64,000 nucleotides of DNA, taken from positions 496,001 to 560,000 of the forward strand of contig AP018533.1 of the NCBI GenBank assembly GCA_003573975.1, in the 5' to 3' direction. Origin of the DNA: Clostridiales bacterium CCNA10. Lineage in GTDB: Bacteria > Bacillota > Clostridia > Oscillospirales > Oscillospiraceae. The position numbers were made by a program, and so were the translations under genes. This document shows, piece by piece, positions 15,654 through 24,768 of the stretch (its first letter is position 1; each line of letters opens with the position of its first letter). Under the pieces are notes generated by a model, which worked only from the letters and a program-made list of their open reading frames with translations, made no database searches and was not told the DNA's origin.

Positions 15654-16583
15654 TTAATTCAGAGCGGATTCGACGGCGGCGGACCTTGCCACCAGATGGG
15701 TGAAGATACCAGTCCGCAGCGCGCCGCGCACGGCCTGGACGCTGGTGTTGGCGGAACAGACGCCGATGATGTTCCGACAGCTTTTTAGGAGTTCCAACGG
15801 GATCTGGATGGCGAAATCCTGGTCTGATTCAATGATTTTTCCCTGGTCGTTAAAGTAGTAGACCAGCAGACGGCCGCAGGTGCGCTCTTTTTGGAGAAGA
15901 TCGCCGTATCGGACCAGGGAAGCAAAATCCGGGCTGGATGGATAGTTGCCGATGTTTACCAGGGCGGTATCCATGGCGGCCCATTGCGTTTGGATTTTCC
16001 GATAAATCTCAGTGGAACACAATAGCTGCTTTTCCTCCACGCTCTCCGGCAGAGCGGGGAGATAGATGAAATGGGGGACAGCCCCCAGTTGCTGGGCGAT
16101 CAGGCGTACATTCTCATTGGACTGATAGTTCCGGGCGGGGATGCTGGCATTGCCCACCAGAGGGCAAATGTCGGTGACACTGCTGTTAAATTGCGGGTTT
16201 TCCTCCAGCCACATAACAAGCTGACCAATCAGATGGCCCCAACCGATCCCAAGTCTCTGAGAGCCTAACTGCCGCAAAAGCTGTACGGCCCCCTGAGAGA
16301 GGGATTGATTGGTGGCGTTGTCATCCTCACCGTCCGGCACCAGAACGCAGTCACGAATGGAGCTGGTCTGCCGCAGCCGATCCTGCGCGGATTCTGAATG
16401 GGTCTCCGGCCGGGAAACAGTGATCCGAACCACCCCCAGCTCTCTGGCTTCGCGGAGCATACGGCTGACAAGGGGGCGGGAAATGCCAAGTTCTGTGGCA
16501 ATATCGCTCTGTTTCCGATCTTCCAGATAGTATTGCTGTGCCACATAGGCAAGCTTTTGGATTTTATCTTGGCTGGGAGTCAT
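15654..16583 (-). CDS. SorC/DeoR-type sugar-binding transcriptional regulator
   Basis: A 309-residue regulator. The N-terminal HTH (residues 10-50) contains KQSDIATELGISRPLVSRMLREA. The large C-terminal domain, related to sugar-phosphate isomerases, contains RLGIGWGHLIGQLV and a VCSANTSVQAVRGALRTG end typical of SorC proteins, which bind phosphosugars. It lies upstream of and in the same direction as DhaL-DhaK-LsrF-VOC, separated by its own terminator and the operon promoter. The inducer is probably the phosphorylated ketose of that pathway. Confidence 0.92.
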   Translation of the reverse strand: MTPSQDKIQKLAYVAQQYYLEDRKQSDIATELGISRPLVSRMLREARELGVVRITVSRPETHSESAQDRLRQTSSIRDCVLVPDGEDDNATNQSLSQGAVQLLRQLGSQRLGIGWGHLIGQLVMWLEENPQFNSSVTDICPLVGNASIPARNYQSNENVRLIAQQLGAVPHFIYLPALPESVEEKQLLCSTEIYRKIQTQWAAMDTALVNIGNYPSSPDFASLVRYGDLLQKERTCGRLLVYYFNDQGKIIESDQDFAIQIPLELLKSCRNIIGVCSANTSVQAVRGALRTGIFTHLVARSAAVESALN

Positions 16584-16892
16584 TGCTGTACCTACCTTAT
16601 GTCACATTGGTAACTACATCATAGTACGGAATTGTGCGAAATGCAATCAGAAAATGTGGTGGAGAGCTTCTAAAATCTGAGGAGGAAATTTGCTTGTGCT
16701 ACTGGTTTCCATGTTAGCTCAAAGTACTGACGCCGCTGTCTGTTGGAAGCGTCACTCATGTCAAGCATGAGTTTCCGCTCTCCGGGAATATGGGCGCATC
16801 TTGGAGCCTCACCTCGAGCTCTCTTGGTCAAAATCCGCATTGGTAAGGGCGATGGATGGGTTTAGGGTGACAAGATACAAAGCCCCGATTGC
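16584..16892. other. Intergenic region upstream of the SorC gene
   Basis: About 310 bases. A small ACTCATG/CATGAGT hairpin lies near 16750-16775. I see no gene, and no clear promoter beyond what the SorC gene must have. Confidence 0.4.
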
Positions 16893-17225
16893 TTAAAATA
16901 CAACGACCAAAAGCATCTTGAAGGCCTCTTGTCCATACACCGCATGAGGGTGCCCGGCCGGCATGACGATGGATTCCCCCTCGTGAAGCAGATATTCCGT
17001 TCCGTCAATGGTGATTTTTCCAATGCCGTCCAAACAGGTGACGAAGGCGTCACCGTCCGATTTATGGGAGCTGATCTCCTCGCCCTTTGCAAAGGAGAAC
17101 AGGGTGATGCTCACCGCCGAGTTTTGCGCCAGAGTCTTGCTGACAACCTGTCCATCCTGATAAGAGATCTGTTCCTTCAGCGTTAGTACCTCTGACCGTG
17201 AGATATTTTTCATTTTTGCGTTCAT
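16893..17225 (-). CDS. Single-domain cupin protein
   Basis: A 110-residue beta-barrel protein. The two cupin motifs are recognisable as EISSHKSDGDAFVTCLDG and EGESIVMPAGHPHAVYG, giving a plausible metal site. In Clostridia such cupins are found beside a 4Fe-4S protein and a Crp/Fnr regulator, often with the hybrid-cluster protein gene. The ATG at 17225 follows AGGAGG. It lies downstream of the ferredoxin-like gene in one operon. The exact role is unknown. Confidence 0.88.
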   Translation of the reverse strand: MNAKMKNISRSEVLTLKEQISYQDGQVVSKTLAQNSAVSITLFSFAKGEEISSHKSDGDAFVTCLDGIGKITIDGTEYLLHEGESIVMPAGHPHAVYGQEAFKMLLVVVF

Positions 17226-17308
17226 AGCAGCGGCCTCCTGTCATAAAATTATAGTTTTGATTTGCGCTGCTGGGTCTATTCCATGAATGAGGAAAACTGG
17301 AAGAACTG

Positions 17309-18028
17309 TTATTCCAGAATCCTGCCATCCACCGAGAGGGTGACAATCTGCCAGGGAATGAATTTTCCGCTTGCCTGCAAGGCTGTTTTGGCTGCCAGCT
17401 CCAGTCCTCCGCAGCAGGGGACCTCCATCCGCACGATGGTCACGCTTTGGATGTTATTGTTTTGAATGATCTGCGTCAGCTTTTCGCTGTAGTCCACGCT
17501 GTCCAGCTTGGGGCAGCCGATGAGAGTGATCTTTCCGCGTATAAAATCCTCGTGCATTCTGGCATAGGCGTATGCGCTGCAGTCAGCCGCGATCAACAGC
17601 TTCGCCCCGTCAAAATAGGGAGCGTTGACCGGAGCCAGCCTGATTTGGCAGGGCCATTGTCCCAGACGCGAAACGGCCTGGGTCTGAGCGGGAGATGCGG
17701 CCTCCTGTGAATGCTGAAGACGCTGTGTCCGGCTGCTGGGGCATCCCTTGTGGGGAGCGGCGGAGAGATGCCCCTGTTCATTCTGTTTCCTCATATGTTC
17801 CTGCACGGCCTTTTCGTCATAGGCGGCGGCCTCCCGCTCCACAAAGGAAATGGCGCCGGTGGGGCAGGTAGGCAGGCAGTCGCCTAACCCGTCGCAGTAG
17901 TTGTCCCGCAGGAGCTTCGCTTTTCCATCCACCATGCCGATCGCTCCCTCGTGGCAGGCTGCGGCACACGCACCGCAGCCATTGCATTTTTCTTCATCTA
18001 TTTGGATAATTCTTCGAATCACGTTCAT
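17309..18028 (-). CDS. Two-cluster 4Fe-4S ferredoxin-like protein
   Basis: A 239-residue protein. The N-terminal part binds two 4Fe-4S clusters (CNGCGACAAACHEGA and CDGLGDCLPTCPTGA). A Gln/Ala/Ser-rich linker and a C-terminal domain with IAADCSAYAY, LIGCPKLD and EVPCCGGLE cysteines follow. This architecture often accompanies hybrid-cluster (Hcp) genes and their Crp/Fnr-type regulator. The ATG at 18028 follows GAAAGGACAG. It heads a two-gene operon with the cupin and is divergent from the regulator; the dyad at 18085-18097 lies about 40 bases upstream of its likely start of transcription. Confidence 0.88.
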   Translation of the reverse strand: MNVIRRIIQIDEEKCNGCGACAAACHEGAIGMVDGKAKLLRDNYCDGLGDCLPTCPTGAISFVEREAAAYDEKAVQEHMRKQNEQGHLSAAPHKGCPSSRTQRLQHSQEAASPAQTQAVSRLGQWPCQIRLAPVNAPYFDGAKLLIAADCSAYAYARMHEDFIRGKITLIGCPKLDSVDYSEKLTQIIQNNNIQSVTIVRMEVPCCGGLELAAKTALQASGKFIPWQIVTLSVDGRILE

Positions 18029-18057
18029 TCTGTCCTTTCTCTTGTATTTCTGGGCAT

Positions 18058-18097
18058 AGTATACTATACTTGAAGATGAAAGTCTGTTGTTACAACA
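18058..18097. promoter_or_regulatory. Divergent control region with a TGTTGT-T-ACAACA dyad
   Basis: TGTTGTTACAACA (18085-18097) is a perfect dyad about 16 bases before the regulator start codon. For the divergent operon a TATACT -10 lies at 18058-18063 (minus strand), placing the dyad centre about 40 bases upstream of its start of transcription, the class II activator position. The same site could repress the regulator gene. Confidence 0.6.
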
Positions 18098-18113
18098 ACA
18101 AAAGGAGAAAAAC

Positions 18114-18761
18114 ATGAATTTGTCCAATACACTGTTATTTCGCGGATTGGAGGATACAGAGATCACATCCCTTTTGAACTGCCTGGATGCGACAGAGCGC
18201 AGCTACAAAAAAAGTGAGGTGATCCTTTCAGAGGGGAGCATCACAGAGAATATCGGGATCGTACTGTCCGGCATGGCGGTGATATTCTGTAACGATATTT
18301 GGGGCAATACCAGTATTTTGGGAAATGTTGCACCCGGTTCCGTATTTGCTGAGGTATATGCCTGCGTCCCGGGGCAGCCGATGCTGGTGAGCGTATCCGC
18401 TGTGGAGGATACGTCCGTCCTGTTCATGAATGTAGGCCATGTCTTGGCCACTTGTACCAATTCCTGCCCGTTCCATACACGGCTTGTCCAAAATTTGCTG
18501 ACTATCTGCGCCCACAAAAGCCTCCGGCTTTCCCAAAGGATCCTGCATACCACCTCCAAATCCATTCGGGGAAGGCTGATGTCCTATTTTTCGGAATGTG
18601 CCAAACTCTCCGGGAGCAACTCGTTTCTTATCCCGTACAACCGCCAGCAGCTGGCGGACTACCTGAATGTGGACCGCAGCGCCATGTGCAATGAGCTTTC
18701 CAAAATGCAGAAGGACGGCGTCATCGAGTACGAGAGAAACCGCATTTTACTCAAAGCTTAA
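18114..18761 (+). CDS. Crp/Fnr-family transcriptional regulator (HcpR-like context)
   Basis: A 215-residue regulator with an N-terminal cyclic-nucleotide-binding fold (residues 5-125; AVIFCNDIWGNTSILGNVAPG) and a C-terminal winged helix (145-215) with IPYNRQQLADYLNVDRSAMC. No FNR-type cysteine cluster is present at the N-terminus. It is divergent from a 4Fe-4S protein plus cupin operon, a context typical of nitrosative-stress regulators of the HcpR kind. The hcp gene itself is not in the window, so the signal (NO or similar) is inference. Confidence 0.9.
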   Translation: MNLSNTLLFRGLEDTEITSLLNCLDATERSYKKSEVILSEGSITENIGIVLSGMAVIFCNDIWGNTSILGNVAPGSVFAEVYACVPGQPMLVSVSAVEDTSVLFMNVGHVLATCTNSCPFHTRLVQNLLTICAHKSLRLSQRILHTTSKSIRGRLMSYFSECAKLSGSNSFLIPYNRQQLADYLNVDRSAMCNELSKMQKDGVIEYERNRILLKA

Positions 18762-18807
18762 AAGCAGAGAGAAAGACCCACAAACCCTGCGTGAGAGCGG
18801 ACAAAGT

Positions 18808-18843
18808 GAGGCGAGGACAGCTATTTTCTGTCCTCGCCTCGTT
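18808..18843. terminator. Terminator between the Crp/Fnr gene and the phosphoesterase gene
   Basis: GAGGCGAGGACAG and CTGTCCTCGCCTC pair perfectly over 13 bases with a 7-base loop, followed by GTTT. It lies between convergent genes. Confidence 0.85.
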
Positions 18844-18856
18844 TGCTGGAGCATAC

Positions 18857-21800
18857 TCAGTTCGCCATATCCTGATACAGGAAGGTCACAATCTGGGCAC
18901 GGGTACAATCAGCATTGGGGCTGAAGCTGTTGCCGCTGGTGCCGGAGGTAATGTCCTCGGACACTGCCCAGCGAACGGCCCCTGCGTAGTAAGCATTGGC
19001 GTCCACATCGGTGAAGCTCATGGCGTAGTCCACCACGGGGGAGCCGTTGGCCCGCCACAGGAAGGTGACGGTCTGGCCGCAGTTCACGGTGGCGTCCGGG
19101 CTGAAGGTGGTGGCGCTGGTGCCGGAGGTGATCCCCTTGGACACCGCCCACTCCACCGCGTCGGTGTAGTAGGCATTCGCGGACACATCGTCAAAGCGGG
19201 CATCAGGCTTTTCCGCCGCACCGTCCCCGATGAAGCTGGCGTCAACGGTGACCTTGCTGTCCGCCATGTGGAAGGTATAAGTAGTCTCAGACCGCTTAGT
19301 GACCTTCAGGTCCTTGTTCTTGGCGTCGGTGATGGTCAGCTCGTCCAGGACATAGCCGCTGTCAGGCTTCACGGTGACGGTGATGCGGGTTCCGGCGGAG
19401 GCCTCATCCGCGCTGACAGTTACGGAGCCGTGTCCGTTGTCCCCGGTCACGATAGCGTAGGTGCGCTCGTTGCCCGAGGAAGAGCCTCCGCTCCCAGAGC
19501 CGTCGTTCTCTCCCACATGGGGCACCGTGATGGAGAACTGATTGCGGGTGCGGAAGAGTTTGCCCTCCTCCGCAGAGTACCAGTTCACGTCCACCTGATC
19601 GCTGCCCTCATGAAAAGTGAGGAGCATCATCATACCCAGGCCGTAGTCCAGGTCGATGCCCTGGGCGTCGCACAGCAGGGAGGTGACTTCCTCTCCGGCT
19701 CCGTTTTCGTCGGTGCGGGCGATGACATCGGGGAAGCCGATGTGGCCGCCGATGGCCAGCACTACGTTCTCATTCTTCTTCCCCAGCTGCTCCCAGATTT
19801 CAGATCCGTCCATACCGTCCTGCGTGTACCCGCTGGTGTAGTCCAGGTCCTCATCGTTGAGGTGGGTGCCGTCCCAGTACATGAAGGCATGGGTGGTGAC
19901 AATCACATTCTTATCCGGGTTGGCCTTGATGATCTTATCGGCCCAGTCCAGCTTGTCCTGAGTGGGCGCCCAGCCCAGGGAGAGGATCAGGTACGCCCGG
20001 TCTCCCACGGTGACCTCCCAGTAATTGCAGTCCAGCTTATCCTGCCCCAAAATCTCGTGCTCATACGAACCGCCAAAGCAATCTCAGCTGGCAAATTCCT
20101 CATAGGGGAACGTCTGGTTAAACCCGTTGGAGTCATCGTGATTGCCCCGCATGGGCATCCAGTCAATACTATCGCTCTTGTCCAGGAGGTACATGGCATC
20201 GGCACAGTTGCTCCACTGGGTGGAATTGCCGCTGTTAACCATGTCCCCCATGTGCATGACGGCCTGAATGTTGTAGGTCTGCTCGTGATCCACGATCCAC
20301 TGGGTCAGCTTCTTATAGATGTCGGGATACTTCTCGGACAGGAACTGGGTGTCGGGCAGGGCCACCATGGAGTAGTCGCCCTGGGCAAAGCCCGGGTCGA
20401 TCCAGTCCACAAAGGCGGCCACGTCGTTATCCCGGTCAGACCGGTCCTCATAGAGATCCTGCTCGCCGTCAAACTGCCAGCTGGCCAGCAGGGTTTCCCC
20501 CTCAGCGGGGACCGCCGCCGCGTCCGCCTGAAGGGCCTGAACATCCGCTTGGATCTGTTCCGCGGTGCGCACATCCGACCAGACGCTGATATTGGCGATC
20601 TCACCCCTGAAATACTGGTCGTTGTATCCCTCGTCGTACACCTGTCCGCCGGTGCCCCGGTAGTCGCCGCCGATTTTCAGCGCCTGGGCCGGAACCACAG
20701 GTTCAAATTCGCAGTCTTCCACGGTGCTGACCAGGACACCGTTGATGTAGCAGGACACGGTATCCTTCTCGGGGTCAAAGGTCACCGCCAGGTGAATCCA
20801 CTCGCCCTGCCGCAGGTCTACCCCGGAGAACACCACGCTCTGCACGCCGCCGTTGGGCTGGTTCCTCCGCTCCTGATGCCAGTAGAGGCGGGGCGCGCCG
20901 TTCTCATAGACCTCCAGGCTCACATAGCCCAAGTCGTAGTCATAGTAGCCCGCGTCCATCCAGCTGCCGATGATGACGCCGCCCCGGCCATCCAGAGCCT
21001 CGGGCAGCTTAACGGTGGCTTCAAAACTCAGGGGAACCTTGCTGAGCCGGTCCTCCATGGCCAGCTGGTCCTCCGGGCCGCAGAAGGACACGCCGGTCAT
21101 ATCTTCCGGGAAGGACGCAGGCTGATAGTCATACTTCCAGCCTGCGTAGAGGGTGGTGTTGCCCGCCACCTTGTCGCTTGCAAAGTCCCACTTCTGGGTG
21201 CAGCTGGCGTCCTTATACCAGCCGGTGAAGACAAACCCTTCCAGCTTTGGCGGTTCAGGCTCCTTTACCAGCCCGCCCACCTTGGTCTCCTGAGGGGGAA
21301 CGGGCTCGTTGTCCTCGCCGGCAATGCCCAGATCAAAGTTCACCGCATAGATGGTCTCGGGATCTTCTGCATAACCGACAGCCTGAACGTCCACGCCGCC
21401 TTGGACCAGATCTGGAAAGACCCGGTTGCGGTAGACTGGCTCTTCCACATCCCGGAAGTCCCAGGCGTGGGCAAGGCCCTCCTCTTCCCCTGTCACGGTC
21501 TTACCGGCATACTCGGCAATTTCCTCCCCGGTACGTACATCGTCCCACATGCGCACCTCGGCGATCTTGCCGTCCAGCAGCAGCGGGGTGCTGTGGTAGT
21601 CGCTGCCGAAGCAGAGCCAGCTGTCCAGCGTGCCGCTTCCGAACCCGGAGACATCCGTAGTGTTGCGCAGTTCCCCATCCACATACACCCGCAGTTCCTT
21701 GACGCTGTTGTCCCGAACCACTGAGATCAGCATCCAGTCCCCGGTGCAGATTTCAATGTCGCTGAACTTGTAGTCGTGGTTCGGTCCGGCCTGATCTCAG

Positions 21801-22294
21801 TAGCGAAGGGTGTTGCTGGTGGTGACCTCGATCCCCCAGGTTGTGCCGTCCCTGCCGTAGTTGTTCATGATGATCTGGCGGCGGGTTTCGTTCTCATCCA
21901 GCTTTAACCAGACCTCCACCGTATTGGGGATCTTGATCGCCCCCTGAACCTGGACATACTCCCCCTCTTCGGAGTCAAAGCGCAGGCCGCTGCCCGGCGC
22001 AGTCAGCTTGATGTCCTCTTCCGTCTCAGCGGCGGTGTCGGAGGACGCCTGCTCTGCGGGCTCCAGGGGGATCATGGGCAGGCTGTCAGCGGCCTGACTT
22101 CCGTTCTCCAGCCCTTCGGGGCCTTCCGCCGGGACCTGAGAGTCAGAGTCAGGCTGGGTCTGGGAGAGGACTGTGTCCTCTCCCGCCTCCTCCACGGAGG
22201 GGGCGGCCAAGGCGCTGACAGACAGGGATGCGGTCATGACCAGAGCGAGGGTCAGCGCGATCCCTCTCCGCAGCCACATGGGGTGTTTGCTCAT
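18857..22294 (-). pseudogene. S-layer-anchored metallophosphoesterase with LamG domains, interrupted by two in-frame TGA codons
   Basis: One continuous frame of 1146 codons with stops only at codons 166 (21797-21799) and 737 (20084-20086), both TGA followed by GAT. Order: signal peptide (1-33, ending SALAA), acidic linker, LamG domain (about 110-262), InlB-type repeat (320-392, LEGFVFTGWYKDASCT), second LamG (417-612), calcineurin-like phosphoesterase (637-909; ALPDTQF, HMGDMV, RGNHDD, THAF, GHIG), a divergent InlB repeat (943-1020), and two SLH domains. It should be exported and held on the cell wall. The ATG at 22294 follows GAGGAGG. It is the last gene of the phosphonate uptake operon. Aligning the two LamG domains puts a Trp (LYWHQ) where the first TGA stands (RY*DQ), so that TGA probably arose from TGG. 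Either the gene was recently inactivated or TGA is read through. Confidence 0.85.
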
Positions 22295-22327
22295 AAGGTT
22301 CCTCCTCACTAAACAGAAAACGATGGC

Positions 22328-23170
22328 TTAATAGAACTTCTTTTTGATTCGCACAAAGACGCGCTCGATGCAGTAGGCCACCAGGAAGACCAGCAGGATA
22401 GCGACCCCAGCAGTACCGTAGTCATACCCCTGTAAACTATTGGAGATCACATAGCCCACGCCGCCGGCCCCCACCATGCCCAGGATGGCGCACTCGGAAA
22501 AGTTGACCTCCAGGCGCATACCGGCCCAGGCCACAATCTGGGACAGGGCGGCTGGCAGCACCGCGTTCATAAAGATGGACAGACGGCTTGCGCCGGTGAC
22601 CTCCAGGGCCTCGATGGTCTCCTCGGGGATGCTCTCAAAGCTCTGGGCAAAGGACTTGGTAAAAAAGGCGGTGGTATGGACGCACAGGCCGGCCACGCCG
22701 GCCTCCGGCCCCATCCCCAGGCACACCAGCATCAGCAGCACCCACACCGGGGTTGGCACCGCCCGCAGGAAGGTGAAGAAGGACTGGGTCAGCACGGAGA
22801 GCCATGGTAGCCGAAACACGTTCCGGGCGGCCAGCATACCAAAGATGATTCCCAGGATCAGACTGTAAAGCAGGGAGAGCACGGCAATGGAGACCGTCTC
22901 CACCAGAGAGGATAAAATCAGATCCATATTGGTAAAATCCAGATGGGCCAGATCCCAGAATACCACGCCGATGTCCCCCGCCCGGGAGGTCATTTTCAGC
23001 CAATCGATGTCCAGATAGGCCAGGCTAAGAACGGACAGCGCCGCCACCCCAGCGAGGAACATTGGAATGAAGCGGTTGCGCTGGCGGTATTTCACCGGGA
23101 TCTTGCTGCGCTTTTTTTCCACCGGCCGTTGGGCGGCCCCGGCGGCACAGTTTACCGTGTCGGCGTTCAT
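22328..23170 (-). CDS. phnE: Phosphonate ABC transporter permease PhnE (second copy)
   Basis: A 280-residue inner-membrane permease. After a basic cytosolic N-terminus come about six membrane segments and the BPD_transp_1 coupling loop with SIPEETIEALEVTGAS and ending MVGAGGVGYVISN. It is the partner of the preceding permease; two PhnE proteins in one operon form a heterodimer in several Firmicutes. Its ATG overlaps the first permease stop by four bases (ATGA). It is followed 33 bases later by the phosphoesterase gene. Confidence 0.93.
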   Translation of the reverse strand: MNADTVNCAAGAAQRPVEKKRSKIPVKYRQRNRFIPMFLAGVAALSVLSLAYLDIDWLKMTSRAGDIGVVFWDLAHLDFTNMDLILSSLVETVSIAVLSLLYSLILGIIFGMLAARNVFRLPWLSVLTQSFFTFLRAVPTPVWVLLMLVCLGMGPEAGVAGLCVHTTAFFTKSFAQSFESIPEETIEALEVTGASRLSIFMNAVLPAALSQIVAWAGMRLEVNFSECAILGMVGAGGVGYVISNSLQGYDYGTAGVAILLVFLVAYCIERVFVRIKKKFY

Positions 23171-23967
23171 TTCAACAGCTCCTTCCGAAGTTTTCCGGTG
23201 ATCTGGTCCACCACGATGACCATGGCGGCGATCAGCAGAATGATGGTGAGGGCGATATCATAGCGGAAGCTCTTGATGTAGGAGAAGAGGGTCAGTCCCA
23301 CGCCGCCGCCGCCTACCATGCCCACGATGGTGGAGGCCCGGATGTTCACCTCTACGCAGTAGAGGAACCAGGAGAGGAAACCGCTCAGGCAGGACGGCAG
23401 GATGGCCTGAGCCACCCGCTGGGGAAAAGTGGCCCCCACCGCCTGCAAGCTCTCCACGCAGTCCTGGGACACGTCCTCCATGGTTTCCACAAAGGCCCGG
23501 ACCATAAAGGCGAAGCTGGTGATGCACAGGGCCACGAAGCCCACGCCGGTGCCGATGCCCAGAGAGGAGAAGAGAATAAAGGCCCATACCAGGGCGGGGA
23601 TATTGCGCAGGAAGGTGGCGAAGCCCCGGACCACTTTGGCAAAGCGCGGGAAAGGCGAGACCTTCTCGCTGCCGAACAGGGCCACGAAAAATGCCAGGAT
23701 GGCAGCCACGGTGGTGGCGGACATGGCCAGGGCCAGGGTCACCAGCACGCTGGAGAAAATGCCGGGGATGCGGCTGGCCTTGGGCAGGGCGGGAGGCAGA
23801 AAATCCTCCTTGATGAATTCCCAGAAGGCGTCCCCGTTGGCCGCCAGCACCATGGGATTGAACTGCGTGAGATAGGTGCATACAGCGAACAGGAGCACCG
23901 CGGCCAGCAAAAAGCCGGTGTAGAGCCGCTTCAGGTCATGCGCAATGGGCGGAATTTTTCTGGTCAT
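23167..23967 (-). CDS. phnE: Phosphonate ABC transporter permease PhnE (first copy)
   Basis: A 266-residue permease with about six membrane segments and the coupling loop VSQDCVESLQAVGATFPQR, ending MVGGGGVGLTLF. The ATG at 23967 has GGAGGGG six bases upstream; an in-frame TTG at 23982 overlaps that site and is unlikely. The first 32 bases overlap the 3' end of phnC, which suggests tight translational coupling. Confidence 0.93.
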   Translation of the reverse strand: MTRKIPPIAHDLKRLYTGFLLAAVLLFAVCTYLTQFNPMVLAANGDAFWEFIKEDFLPPALPKASRIPGIFSSVLVTLALAMSATTVAAILAFFVALFGSEKVSPFPRFAKVVRGFATFLRNIPALVWAFILFSSLGIGTGVGFVALCITSFAFMVRAFVETMEDVSQDCVESLQAVGATFPQRVAQAILPSCLSGFLSWFLYCVEVNIRASTIVGMVGGGGVGLTLFSYIKSFRYDIALTIILLIAAMVIVVDQITGKLRKELLK

Positions 23968-24742
23968 TGCGTTCCCCTCCAATCATCAGATTTTTCCGGG
24001 AGGTACCGTAGATCTGCTCGATGGTGGCGTCGTCCAGCTCCTCTGGCCGGCCGTCAAAGACGATCTCCCCCTTGGACAGGCCGATGATTCGGGTGGAGTA
24101 TTTCAGTGCCACGTCCAGCTGGTGGAGGTTGACGATACAGGCGATGTTCCGCTTCCGGGTCATGGTTTTGAGCAGGTCCATGATGGTCTTGGCGCTGGAG
24201 GGGTCCAGAGAGGCAATGGGCTCGTCGCACAGCAGGAGCTTTGGCCGCTGCATGATGGTCCGTGCGATCCCCACACGCTGCTTCTGACCGCCGGACAGGT
24301 CGCTGGACCGGTTGTAGGAGAACTCCTCCAGCCCCAGCTCTTTCAGAAGGTCCAGAGCCTCCTGCTTGTCCTCCTCGCTGTACCGGCCGAACACGCCCTT
24401 GACCCCGCCCATATAGCCCAGGCGGCCGTGGAGCACGTTTTGCAGGACGGATAGGCTGTACACCAGATTGTAGTTCTGAAAGATCATGCCCACCTTGCGC
24501 CGCAGCTGCCGCAGAGCCGCCCCCCGCTGGGCGGAAACCGCCTGGCCGTCCAGCCAGACGGTGCCGCCGCTGATGGGGATGAGGCGGTTGATGGCGCGCA
24601 GGAGGGTGGATTTTCCCGACCCGGAGGGGCCGATGACGGAGATAAACTCCCCCTCAGCCATCTCAAAGGACACGCCTTTCAAGGCATGCACACCGTTTGG
24701 GTAGTGCTTGGATACATTCTCAAATCGCAGGAGCGGTTCCAT
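23936..24742 (-). CDS. phnC: Phosphonate ABC transporter ATP-binding protein PhnC
   Basis: A 268-residue ATPase with Walker A IGPSGSGKST, Q-loop GMIFQNYNLV, signature LSGGQKQRVGIAR, Walker B LLLCDEPIASLD and the switch histidine in NLHQLDVALKY. All catalytic residues are present. It drives uptake of phosphonates (or other organophosphorus compounds) together with PhnD and the two PhnE proteins. It lies 26 bases after phnD. Confidence 0.95.
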   Translation of the reverse strand: MEPLLRFENVSKHYPNGVHALKGVSFEMAEGEFISVIGPSGSGKSTLLRAINRLIPISGGTVWLDGQAVSAQRGAALRQLRRKVGMIFQNYNLVYSLSVLQNVLHGRLGYMGGVKGVFGRYSEEDKQEALDLLKELGLEEFSYNRSSDLSGGQKQRVGIARTIMQRPKLLLCDEPIASLDPSSAKTIMDLLKTMTRKRNIACIVNLHQLDVALKYSTRIIGLSKGEIVFDGRPEELDDATIEQIYGTSRKNLMIGGERNDQKNSAHCA

Positions 24743-24768
24743 ATCGTTCCTCCTGTACGCCTGCCGGC

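Noticed and set aside
18791..21724. A 977-codon open frame on the plus strand
   Set aside because: It is antisense to the phosphoesterase gene, has no ribosome binding site or known domain, and shows the Gly/Val/His-rich composition of an antisense shadow in GC-rich DNA.
18857..22294. Selenocysteine as the meaning of the two TGA codons
   Set aside because: No clear bacterial SECIS hairpin is visible just downstream of either TGA, the sites are not redox-active positions in known phosphoesterases, and the first aligns with Trp in the sister LamG domain.
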